Positions 1-9,254 of a stretch of DNA of 23,665 nucleotides are shown one piece after another. A model generated the notes under the pieces. That model was not told the DNA's origin. It did not search any database and saw only the letters and a program-made list of their open reading frames with translations. The translations under genes were made by a program, and so were the position numbers. Every line of letters begins with the position of its first letter. The stretch's first letter is position 1. Source of the DNA: Chara braunii (taxonomy: Eukaryota; Streptophyta; Charophyceae; Charales; Characeae); assembly GCA_003427395.1 (NCBI GenBank), contig BFEA01000449.1, positions 672,910 through 696,574 of the forward strand, read 5' to 3'.

Positions 1-3000
1 ACATAGTATCCCTGAGCGTAGTATTCGAGTAAAAGTACATAGTATCCCTTAGCGCAGTATTTAAATACAAGTAGTACAAGTACATAGTACATAGTCCATG
101 GTATCTCTAAGCGTAGTATTTGAGTACAAGTACATAGTATTGTTGAACGTAGTATTCGAATACAAGTATATAGTATATAATATCCTTCGGCATAGTATTC
201 AAATACAAGTACATAGTATCTCTAAGCATAGTATTCATATCCCCGAGTGTAGTATTCAAATGCACGTACATAGTAGATAGTATCCTTCGGTGTATTATTC
301 GAATACAAGAACATAGTAAGTATCCATGAACGTAGTATTTGAATAAAAGTACATAGTATCCCTAAGCGCAATATTCGAATACAAATACATAATATCTCTG
401 GACGTAGTATTTGAATAGAAGGATACAGTATCCGTGAGCGCAATATTCGAATACAAGTACATAATATCCCTGAACATAGTATTTGAATGCAAGTACATAG
501 TATCCCTGAGCGTAGTATTTGAATACAAGTACATACTACATATTATATAATATTTTTCGACATAGTATTTAAATACAAGTATATAGTATCTCTGAGCGTA
601 GTATTCATATCCCTTAGTGTAGTATTCGAATACAAGCACATAATACATAGTATCCTTCGGTGCAGTGTTCATATACAAACACATAGTAAGTATTCGTGAA
701 CGTAGTATTTGAATACAAATACATAGTATCTTTGAGCGTAGTATTCGGATACAAGTACATAGTATCTTTGAGCGTAGTACTCGAATACGAGTACATAGTA
801 TCCCTGAGCGTAGTATTCGAGTACAAGTACATAGTATATAGTATCCCTAAGAATAGTATTCAAGTACAAGTACATAATATCCCTGAGCGTAGTATTCGAG
901 TACAAGTACATAGTATCCCTTAGCGCCGTATTCGAATACAAGTAGTACAAGTACATAGTATCTCTAAGCGTAGTATTCAAGTACAAGTACACAGTATCGT
1001 TGAACATAGTATTCGAATACAAGTATATAGTATATAATATCCTTCAACATAGTATTCAAATACAAGTACATAGTATTTATGAGCGTAGTATTCATATCTT
1101 CGAGCGTAGTATTCGAATACAAGTACATAGTGTATACTATCCTTCGGTGTAGTATTTGAATACAAGCATATAGTGAGTATCCATAAACGTAGTATTTGAA
1201 TAGAAGTACATAGTATCCCTAAGCGCAGTATTCAAATACAAGTACATAATATCCCTGAACGTAGTATTTGAATAGAATAACATAGTATCCATTAGCACAA
1301 TATTCGAATACAAGTACATAGTATTCTGAGCGTAGTATTTGAATGCAAGTACATAATATCCCTTAGCGTAGTATTCGAATACAAGTACATAGTATATAAT
1401 ATATTTCGACATAGTATTGAAATACAAGTACATAATACATAGTATCATTCGTTGTAGTATTCGAATACAAGCACATAGTAAGTATCCATGAATGTAGTAT
1501 TTGAATACAAGTACAGAGTATCCCTGAGCACAGTATTTGAATACAAGTACATAGTATCCCTGAGCGTAGTATTCGGATACAAGTACATAGTATCTTTGAG
1601 CGTAGTACTCGAATACAAGTACATAGTATTCATGAGCGTAGTATTCGAATATAAGTATATAGTAATCTGAGCGTAGTATTCGAATATAAGTACATAGTAT
1701 TCCCGGGCGTAGTATTCAAATACAAATATAAAATTTATAGTATCCATAAACGTAGTGTTTGAATACAAGTGCATAGTATCATTGAGCGTAGTATTCGAAT
1801 ATAAGTACACAGTACATAGTATCCATCAACGTAAGATTCAAATACAAATACATAGTAGTATTCGAATATAAGTACATAGTACATAGTATCCATGAGCGTA
1901 AAATTCAAATACAAATACATAATACATAATATCCATAATAATAGTATTCGAATATGAGTATAATATGTAAGTACATAGTACATGATATCAATAGTATCCA
2001 TGATATTTATCTACGCAAAATTCAAACATAAGTACATAGTACATAGTATCCCTAACAATAATATTTAAACATGAGTATAATATTTGATCATAAGTATATA
2101 GTGTCATTGAGCGTAGTATTTGAAAACAAGTACGTAGTGTATAATATCCATTTATAGTATCAATGAGCGTAGTATTCGAAAACATAGTACATAGTTTATA
2201 GTATTCATGAGCGTGGTATTCGAATGTATGTAGTTTATAGTATCCATGAGCGTAGTATTCAAATACATAGTACATAATTTATAATGTTCATGAGCATAGT
2301 ATTCGAGTTTATAATATCCATGAGCGTAGTATTCGAATACATAGTTTATAGTATCCGTGAGTTTATAGTATATGTGAGCGTAATATTCAAATACAAGGTC
2401 ATAGTATCCTTGAGCCTAGTATTCAAATATAAGTACATAGTATCCTTGAACTATTCGAATACAAGTAAATAATATCCTTGAGCTATTCAAATATAAGTAC
2501 ATTATTTATAGTGTTAATGAGCGTGGTATTCGAATATAAGTACATAGTACACAATATCCATGAGAGTAAGATTCAAATACAAAAACATAGTACATAATAT
2601 CCCTGAGAATAATATTCAAATATGAGTATAAATATATGAGTACGTTGTACATAATGTCCATAGTATTCATAATATTTATCAACGTAGTATGCAAATTTAT
2701 GTACATAGTATATATTATCCCTACGAATAAGATGCGAATATGAGTATAGTATTCAAACATAAGTAAATAGTATCCTTGAGCGTAGTATTCGAATACAAGT
2801 ACATAGTTTATAATATCTATGAGTGTAGTATTCGAATACAAGTACATAGTTTATAATATCTATGAGCGTAGTATTCGAATACAAGTACATAGTAGTATCC
2901 TTGAGAGTAGTATTTGAATACAAGTGTATAGTTTATAATATTCATGAGCGTAGTATTTGAATGCATAGTTTATAGTATCCAATAGCGTATTATTTTAATA

Positions 3001-3650
3001 CAAGTACACATTATCATTGAGCGTAGTATTCAAATACAAGTACATAGTTTATTGTATCAATGAGCGTAGTATTCGAATAGACGTAGTATTCGAATAGAAG
3101 TACATATTCATGAGCGTAGTATTCGAATAGAAGTAAATACCCATGAGCGTAGTATTCGAATACATAATATCCTTCATAATGATATTTGAATACGAGTATA
3201 ATATACAAGTACATAGTACATAATATCCATAGTATCCATCAACGTAGTATTCAAATACAAGTACATAGCACATAATATCCCTAAGAATAATATTCAAGTA
3301 CGAGTATTATATTCTAACATAAGGACATAGTATCCTTAAGCCCGGTATTGGAATACAAATACATAGTTTATAGTATTTATGAGTGTAGTATTTGAATACA
3401 GTTACATAGTAATACAAGTACATAGTTTATAGTATCCAAAAGCATAGTATTCGAATACAATTACATATTCGAATACAATTACATCGTCGTATTATTTGAA
3501 TACAAGTACATAATATCCCTAAGCATAGTATTCAAATACAAGTATATAGTATTCTTAAGAATTTAAACACAAGTACATAGTATCACTAAACATAGTATTT
3601 GAATACAAGTATATAGTATTGTTGAGTGTAGTATTTAAATACAAGTACAT
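1..3650. repeat. AT-rich satellite array, 36-bp monomer
   Basis: Tandem array of roughly 100 diverged monomers. One unit reads approximately AGTATCCCTGAGCGTAGTAT followed by TCGAATACAAGTACAT. Each unit centres on GTATTCGAATAC, a perfect 12-bp palindrome, and carries a GTAC step. Because 36 is a multiple of three, translations stay open as a 12-residue repeat: MYLYSNTTLRDT-like on the minus strand and VVFEYKYIVSLS-like on the plus strand. Monomers drift in sequence and spacing to the right; from about 1,800 on there are many insertions, deletions and hybrid units. Frames break repeatedly and both strands are open at once, so this reads as non-coding satellite. The left end runs off the window. 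Confidence 0.95.
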
Positions 3651-4682
3651 AATACCCATGAACGTAGTTACATAGTATTCGAATACAATACATAGTATTC
3701 CTCAATGTAGCTGCGTAGTATTCGAATAGGAGTACATGATACCCCACATAGTATTCAAATACAAATAGATAATATCCTTATAGTATCAGAATATAAGTAA
3801 ATAGTATCCATGAGTGTAGCTACATAATATCCAAATAGTGTATCCCTGAGCATTTAAATTTAAGGACATAGTATCCATGTGGGTAGCTACACAATATCCG
3901 AATACAAGTACGTAGTATTATTGAGCGTAGCTACATATTATTCAAATAGAAGTACATAGTATTTTTGTGTGTAGTTATACAGTATTCGAAGTAGCTATAC
4001 ATTATTTGAATACAAACACAAATACACAATATCCTTGCACCTAGTTGCGTAGTATGTGAATACAAATACAAGTACACAGTATCCTAGGGCCTAGCTATGT
4101 AGTATTCAAATACAAATACAAGGACATAGTGTTTATGTGCCTAGCTGCATAGTATTCGAATACAAATACAAGCACATAGTATCCTTGCGCCTAGCTACGT
4201 AGTATTGAATACAAATACAAGCACATAGTATCCATATGGGTAGCTATACAATATTCGAATACAAGTACGTAGTATTCTTGAGCGTAGCTACATATTATTC
4301 AAATACAAGTATATAGTATCCTTGTGTGTAGCTATATAGTATTTGAAGTAGTTACACATTATTTGAATACAAATATAAATACACAATATCCTTGCACCTA
4401 GCTGCATAGTATTTGAATACAAATACAAGTACATAGTATCCTTGCGCCTAACTATGTAGTATTCAAATAAAAATACAATGACATAGTATTTATGTGACTA
4501 GCTGCGTAGTATTCGAATAGTAATACAAGCACATAGTATCCCTACGCCTAGCTACGTAGTATTGAATACAAATACAAATACATAGTATCGTTGCGCCTAG
4601 CTATAGTATTTAAATATAACTACATAATATCCGTCATTGTAGTTATAAAATAATCGAATATAGATACAAGTATATAGCATCC
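3651..4682. repeat. Satellite array, ~50-bp derived monomer
   Basis: Continuation of the left satellite with a longer unit. The core GTATTCGAATACAA and the CATAGTATCC block remain, but a CTAGCTAC-type segment and an extra AATACAA are inserted, giving units of about 50 bp such as CTAGCTACGTAGTATTGAAT followed by ACAAATACAAGCACATAGTATCCTTGCGC. Two 357-bp super-units lie head to tail at 3871-4227 and 4228-4584. The array ends at about 4,682, where ordinary sequence begins. The shared core suggests this family derives from the 36-bp monomer. Confidence 0.9.
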
Positions 4683-4942
4683 TTGAGCATAATTGTAATG
4701 GACAGGCTGTTGAGGAGCTCCAAGGTGCCCCAAGCTGCTAGGCAAGTACATAGGGGGTGGTGTTTCCCTTTTTTTATACAACTCACTTCAAAGTTTTTTT
4801 TTTACTGTGGGGCTGAGGTTCTAGGTGCGTATGTGTGGAAGACGGGGATTGAGCACGAGTCTGACCTTTCATGCAATGCATAATTGCAACATACAAATAC
4901 ATGCACTATACACATATGTGTGAATAATCCCGAAATTAAGTC

Positions 4943-5032
4943 CGGTACAACCATGTAGCTGTTGAAAAAACAGACATACATGAGGCCGATCAGTTGGATG
5001 ATGATATCTCAAGACCATCACCCTTTAAAAAA
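4943..5032 (+). mobile_element. Degenerate tRNA-related SINE fragment
   Basis: The stretch from GGTACAACCATG through CTGTTGAAA and ACAGACATACATGAGG to CAGTTGGATGATGATATCTC aligns by eye with 22468-22585. There the same order of blocks (GGTACACCAATG, CTGTTGAAA, ACAGACTCAAGTTCGAATCC, CAGTTCAATGATGATATCTT) includes an intact pol III B box. Here the B box has decayed. The two are therefore probably copies of one SINE family, this one older. Boundaries are approximate. Confidence 0.5.
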
Positions 5033-5456
5033 ATACAAGAAAGGAGAAATTTAAAGAGAGAAAAACAGTACCGGGCAGACATAATAGCCGTAGCCGAGCT
5101 ATGGCTTCCGACCCCCCCGTCAAGCTACATTTCCGTACCATTACGGCAATAATGAGGGTGCGTTTTGTCTTTATTAAGCCAGAAAACAGGCCCAGCGTCC
5201 CTCACAAAGTTTGCTGCAGTGCTCGGGCTGAGCATGGCTCTCCAGCCAAGCAAAGCCCATAAAAGTACAGTTGTATATTTTACCTGCCCTATTTTCTTCT
5301 TTGTTGCCTCCCTCTAACTACCTTATCTATGTCTTACCCACAAGCCCTACCAAGCTGACAATAGGTCACACCCATTCAGGAACAACAACTACACCACCTA
5401 CATGTGAGTCTAAGACTGAGGTCTACGGAAGCCCACTTGAATTATTTTTTTTTAAG
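5033..5456. other. Unassigned sequence, no gene seen
   Basis: Mixed-composition sequence between a SINE fragment and a 25-base T run at 5457-5481. It holds short ORFs only, with no convincing splice-bounded exon, RNA gene or repeat unit. Confidence 0.4.
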
Positions 5457-5481
5457 TTTTTTTTTTTTTTTTTTTTTTTTT
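5457..5481. repeat. Poly(T) tract, 25 bases
   Basis: Uninterrupted T25 preceded by a shorter T run. It could be the reversed poly(A) tail of a retroposed element, but no element body is recognisable beside it. Confidence 0.8.
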
Positions 5482-5787
5482 GGAAAGTCCAGGTTGTTGT
5501 TGAGGCTGGATTATAGACATGTGAGAGTCACCTTCGGCACTTGGCCATGTGGTAGAGCCCCTCTAATCCTACGGGACTTCCTCCCAACCTACCACTCTCG
5601 TCATTTTTTCCCAGCCCACTCTTACTCCCGCTATCCTATCACAGTGTCTACCACTTAGGATTGTCACCCTCCGGTCTGGTGGTGACCAGCCCCACACACC
5701 CCACTCAGCCCTGAGCGAGCCTTGGCACCCAGGTACTTCAGGCGTTAGGCAAAGACGTTGCACTACAAGTCCCATAGGTGGACCTAT

Positions 5788-5912
5788 TCTACTGTTGTTA
5801 CTGTTACTGTTGTTACTGTTACTGTTGTTACTATTCCTGTTTTTACTGTTACTGTTTTTACTGTTACTGTTTGTTACTGTTACTGTTTGTTACTGTTACT
5901 GTTGCTGGTGGT
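5788..5912 (+). repeat. TGTTAC hexanucleotide microsatellite
   Basis: Imperfect array of TGTTACTGTTAC units with TGTTGT, TTTTAC and TGTTTG variants. It encodes only low-complexity Cys/Tyr or Val/Thr peptides and is read as a microsatellite. Confidence 0.9.
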
Positions 5913-6068
5913 GAGGTTGTCCACTATGTACACTCTTGTTATATTACTACTTTGTTGTTGATGGTGAACTGAATATAGGAGGCAGGCAACCCAATGAATC
6001 CTGTAGAGAGCCTCCCCAACACATACCTTAAATTTACTAACCAGAACTAAGCTAGGATGAAGTTATGG

Positions 6069-6321
6069 GTCTATATCTACCTATCTTTCTGCTCTGTGCC
6101 GGGAGCAGCGGTACCCAAGCTCCTAACACCTGGCACAGGCTGGAAAAATTTCCTTTCACAACCAGCCAGGAGGCCCAAGCCAACAATCTCAGCTCGTGAA
6201 CCCGAAGCATCCCCCAGGAGGCCGCGGGGATTAAATGAAAGGAAGTGGTTGGGCATCGAACCCACGACCTCCTGAGTGCCATTTACGTGCCCAATCAACT
6301 GAGCTAGCCCGCTTCGGCGCC
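6069..6321 (-). mobile_element. tRNA-derived SINE, copy A
   Basis: On the minus strand a tRNA-like head contains a box-A-like TAGCTCAGTTGATTGG (plus 6291-6306) and a box B GGGTTCGATGCCC (plus 6251-6263). Between them lies an anticodon-arm-like stretch and the phrase CAGGAGGTCGTG. The head is followed by a GC-rich body, and the element ends in AGATAGGTAGATATAG, a tetranucleotide-type tail. Head and proximal body match the copy at 18999-19370: both have CAGGAGG[CT]CGTGGGTTCGAT and a block with GGCC..CTG..G and AGCTGAGAT. The sequence carries internal pol III promoter elements. It does not look like a functional tRNA because the acceptor ends do not pair convincingly. Confidence 0.75.
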
Positions 6322-6508
6322 CGGATTTTAGTTTCATTTTTACCAATTCCCATCATTTCCTACTCTTCCCGGTCTCTCCGACACTCCCTGTCTGAGGCTC
6401 TAGGTGCATAGGCAACTACATTGGGATTCTGGGGTGCTTTTTTCGATAATTTATATTTTGTTTTTTTTGTAATTGCATTTCCCACTTTCTTGTCGTTTTC
6501 CTTTTCAG

Positions 6509-6586
6509 GGGAACTTAAAAGAATGATTGTCATGGGAGAATTTTACGAAGAAGTAGATCATGTGGAGTACCAAGCTGTGGCCCCAG
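6509..6586 (+). CDS. Candidate internal coding exon, unknown protein
   Basis: Strong splice context. The acceptor CTTTTCAG follows a T-rich tract and the donor is CCCCAG|GTAATT. The 78-nt exon is symmetric (it begins with the last two and ends with the first base of a codon, phase 1-1), so it could be skipped without a frameshift. One frame is open across the exon and gives a mixed, charged peptide of about 26 residues containing LKRMIVMGEFYEEVDHV and EYQAVAP. This is unlike the low-complexity peptides that dominate the window. I do not recognise the family. No phase-matched neighbour exon is obvious nearby; the flanks are SINE, homopolymer and foldback sequence, so the partner exons may lie outside the window or across the adapter junction at 7290. 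Confidence 0.5.
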
Positions 6587-6647
6587 GTAATTCTTCTCTT
6601 CATCATTTATTATCTACTACGTAAATGAAAAGTTAATTTTATTGCAA

Positions 6648-6719
6648 CCCCCCCCCCCCCCCCCCTTTNCCAAAAAAAAAAAAAAAAAAAAAANANTTTT
6701 AANANAAGGGGGGGGGGAG
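6648..6719. repeat. Poly(C)/poly(A)/poly(G) knot with ambiguous bases
   Basis: C18 at 6648-6665, then T3, a run of more than 20 A, a short T/A stretch and a G run. Ambiguous bases fall at 6669, 6694, 6696, 6703 and 6705. The symmetrical C..A..G arrangement together with Ns indicates sequencing or consensus difficulty. Confidence 0.85.
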
Positions 6720-6830
6720 GGAGGGGTGGGAGGAAACCAACAATTTGAATAGAAAAAAAAAAAAAAACCTCAATTGAACAGAACCATGCCAATCTTCACA
6801 AAGTTATGTCTGAGAAGAGGGGCCAAGTTC

Positions 6831-6972
6831 CACTAGCAGCATTGAGTTGCCTCAACGCCTGAATCTGGACGTGTTTGTGGAGATGTGAGGTTGAGGACAC
6901 TCAACACAATTTCTGCACATATGCACAAACATGTCCAGATTCAGCCGTTGAGGAAACTCGACACTGCTAGTG
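6831..6972. repeat. 142-bp foldback (49-bp inverted repeats)
   Basis: Left arm 6831-6879 pairs with right arm 6924-6972 at 43 of 49 positions. The outer ends read CACTAGCAG and CTGCTAGTG. The loop contains a second perfect hairpin, GTTGAG-GACA-CTCAAC (6890-6905). This is MITE- or foldback-like. Termini beginning CACTA recall CMC/CACTA elements, but I see no clear target-site duplication. A transcribed copy would form a long hairpin RNA. Confidence 0.8.
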
Positions 6973-7113
6973 GGACCTGATCCGCAATCTGTACAGCGTC
7001 TTTTTTTTTCCCAGTGATTATTCCACCAATCCCATAACTCCTTTTTTTTTTTTGAGAAATTCAGACAGCATGCAATCCCCCCACAAATGGGATTGATCAC
7101 TTATGTAAGGCTT

Positions 7114-7245
7114 CGCTCCACTACACAACACTCTGTATGCATTCGGACGCCTTCTAGACCAGGTGCATTAAGACAAGTTTAGCATTCTGAATGTATCAAG
7201 TCCGGAGACCGTCTAAATGCATATAGAGTGCTGTGTAGTGGAGCG
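7114..7245. repeat. 132-bp foldback (36-bp inverted repeats)
   Basis: Left arm 7114-7149 (CGCTCCACTACACAACACTC...) pairs with right arm 7210-7245 (...GTGTAGTGGAGCG) with few mismatches. Partial pairing extends outward. The arms contain CACTACACA, similar to the CACTACCCA termini of the foldback at 17474-17603. It lies 44 bp left of an adapter artefact, so its right-hand context is uncertain. Confidence 0.75.
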
Positions 7246-7289
7246 TGGAGCGAGATCCTTAGTTTCAAACATTCTGCCTCTCTCTGTTC

Positions 7290-7327
7290 CTGTCTCTTAT
7301 ACACATCTAGATGTGTATAAGAGACAG
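7290..7327. other. Nextera mate-pair junction adapter (artefact)
   Basis: The 19-base Tn5 mosaic end CTGTCTCTTATACACATCT (7290-7308) is followed directly by its exact reverse complement (7309-7327). This 38-bp palindrome is the Illumina Nextera mate-pair junction adapter, not genomic DNA. Translated in the plus frame it gives PVSYTHLDVYKRQ, a known contaminant signature in protein databases. Sequence left of 7290 and right of 7327 was probably joined by circularisation, so adjacency and orientation across this point should not be trusted. Confidence 0.98.
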
Positions 7328-7651
7328 GCCTTATCCGCCGTCACGAAACTACCAGGCACGGTGTGGACAGCCAACCAACCCACCATGACAACAATCGCCA
7401 TATCGTTACTTCCTACACGAACGACGAGAAAAAAAAAACCCTACAATTTTAGGAAAGGTACGGGCCTCTACAGCCAGTTGGGCCAACCGAAACGATGTGC
7501 TACCAGACTGAGGGCATACTCACACGAGGGCCAAAAGACCCAAAATCCCAAAATTTGAGACATTTTTCGGGTCACGCTAAAGAGGCTCGCTACCCAAATG
7601 CCTCAAACGGTGACCCTTCTGTTAGGCCTGCGGGGCTGCGGGCATACCCTT

Positions 7652-7681
7652 TTTGAGACCACCTCCGGAGGTAGTCTCAAA
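7652..7681. repeat. 30-bp near-perfect palindrome
   Basis: TTTGAGACCACCTCC pairs with GGAGGTAGTCTCAAA, with a single mismatched pair. It sits inside the composite element. It could form a cruciform or an RNA hairpin, but no following T run supports a terminator. Confidence 0.85.
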
Positions 7682-7820
7682 TTACCTTTCGTTATTTTTT
7701 TTTTTTCTGTTTTCGCGAATTGAACAGAATTGTAGACGAAGAAGACAGCCCGCCAAACAACTGAAAGTGCGACCAGGAACATTTACGTTGTAGATAAGGC
7801 CCAAGCGTTATACTAGCGTG

Positions 7821-7842
7821 AAAAAAAAAAAAAAAAAAAAAA
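7821..7842. repeat. Poly(A) tract, 22 bases
   Basis: Uninterrupted A22 inside the composite element at 7505-8042. Confidence 0.85.
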
Positions 7843-8337
7843 CAATCCATGTTTTCGCCTGGTCCTCCCCCGTGTGACCGGGCGCACTTGCCCTGAATGC
7901 AAAGTGTCAGGGTCGCGACTTCGTCCTTTCTGGATGACGTCCGCCCGTATGACCACACGGGGACCAAATGCCTCAAAAAAGTCGAACCAAATGTCTCAAT
8001 TTTTTTGGACTTTTGGTCCCCGTGTGAATATGCCCTGAGTGTTAATTTAAAACCACCACTACTTCCCAAACTCGTGCCCGTAAACAAGCCTCGACTTTAG
8101 GAAGCGTACGCGCCACTACAGAAGCGGCCAAATTCATCCAACTACAAATGTTTGTAGTACTTTCTACTTCTTTTTTTTTTCCGCGGCCGATAGCTGTGCC
8201 CAGTTCTGGTGGTTTAAGCTTGAGAAACAGCAGCAGCAGATTACCCCTTGAGAACACTTTATTTTCCCCTCCGTTGGGGCTTTATGGAGACTATGGACCC
8301 GACTTTGTAAATCCATGGTTCTTCTAAAGGACCAAAT

Positions 8338-8505
8338 CTAGTCCTTCTTCCTCCAGAAGTCGTCGATGACTGTCCTGCTGATCCATGCCTCGATCACCAT
8401 GATGGTGTGGTGAATGTGATGTCTTTCCCCTCGGAGCAGGATGGCATTACGGACCGTCGCTATAGCTGAAGTTGGTTCGCTTTTCAGCCCAGATGAAGTG
8501 CATGA
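8338..8505 (-). CDS. Short open frame, possible exon or relic
   Basis: After an in-frame TAA (8506-8508) the minus strand is open for 55 codons to a TAG at 8338-8340. The peptide is mixed in composition and includes AILLRGERHHIHHTIMVIEA and WISRTVIDDFWRKKD. It has no ATG near its 5' end, so it would have to be an exon or a fragment. Its first third (SGLKSEPTSAIATVR) reappears as SGLKCEPNSAITTVR and SGLKCGPYSDIAT in tandem copies upstream at 8555 and 8708. I recognise no family. It may be open only because of repeat composition. Confidence 0.25.
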   Translation of the reverse strand, partial: SCTSSGLKSEPTSAIATVRNAILLRGERHHIHHTIMVIEAWISRTVIDDFWRKKD

Positions 8506-8830
8506 TTATCGGATTCCCTCCGAAGACTACCTTCTCCACCCGAACAAAACGTACCGTCGTTATAGCTGAATTTGGTTCGCATTTCAGTCCAGATATCACT
8601 GTAATGACCGAATGTTTTGTTCGGGGGTGAGGAAGGTAGCACCCTGTAGGTTTGACCGGAAACGCCGTTGCCTTCAAGCTGCGCAGATGCAGTCCATGAT
8701 TATCCCTCGTCGCTATATCTGAATATGGGCCGCATTTCAGTCCAGATACCACTATACAGTCCATGATAAATCCCTCTCCGTAGACGAGCGCCGCCCTGTG
8801 TAGGTTGGATCGGAAACGCCGTCGCCTTCA
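8455..8830. repeat. Three-copy tandem repeat (~100-155 bp period)
   Basis: Copies begin at 8455, 8555 and 8708 with CGTCG[CT]TATA[GT]CTGAA followed by GG[TG][TC]CGCATTTCAG[CT]CCAGAT. Copies 2 and 3 also share GTAGGTT[TG]GA[CT]CGGAAACGCCGT[TC]GCCTTCAA. Copy 2 is bracketed by an inverted repeat: CCTTCTCCACCCGAACAAAAC at 8530-8550 against its near-complement at 8614-8636. Confidence 0.8.
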
Positions 8831-9254
8831 ATAGGGAGTTGGCCACAAAGAATGAAATGAAATCAACAGTCCATTCCATTGTTTGTTGTCGACGACCCTT
8901 TCAATTCTCTTTCCACCACTCCCATAACTGATCCAATAACGGGCACTGGACAGAAGAACTACAGATGTATTGAAGACCCTCACCCCCAATCACACCTTCT
9001 GCAGAGGGAGGAGATCTTCATTACTCTGGATATCAGCCAAGTAGAAGTGGGTGTGATCTGAAGAGACTGTAAACCATTGTATGACTTCGTTCCGCTGTGG
9101 AGGGAATCCCTTTAGGGCCTTCGATAGTTTTTTTAGCAGGTCTTTTTTTGTCAGTCAGCAAGGTCCATTGTAGTTCTGCTAACCTTTTCCTGGTTGTTAG
9201 AATGGGTAAAAAAAAAAGGAAAAAATAAAAAAAAATAAAATGGGTTTCTTCTTA
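8831..9254. other. Unassigned sequence, no gene supported
   Basis: Mixed sequence with a 60-codon plus-strand ORF (8879-9061) that has no splice-like borders or recognisable family, and an A-rich stretch near 9209-9240. No repeats or RNA genes were identified. Confidence 0.4.

Larger units (their letters stand above)
7505..8042. mobile_element. Composite element with terminal inverted repeats
   Basis: The left end (7505-7565, ACTGAGGGCATACTCACACG then AGGGCCAAAAG and TTTGAGACATTTT) matches the reverse complement of the right end (7982-8042, ACTCAGGGCATATTCACACG then GGGACCAAAAG). Two further internal copies of the same terminus lie at about 7866-7900 (minus sense) and 7950-7980 (plus sense). 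The structure therefore looks like two nested or adjacent MITE-like units. No transposase ORF is present. The superfamily is not recognised, and no unambiguous target duplication is visible. Confidence 0.65.

Noticed and set aside
295-1810. Series of 100-130-codon ORFs with MYLYSNTT repeats
   Set aside because: They are translations of the 36-bp satellite; both strands are open and frames break at each monomer indel.
1-4682. CRISPR-like array
   Set aside because: Repeats are contiguous and diverged, without unique spacers of constant length; the context is eukaryotic.
7217-7558. 113-codon plus-strand ORF
   Set aside because: It reads through the mate-pair adapter (PVSYTHLDVYKRQ) and joins sequences that may not be adjacent in the genome.
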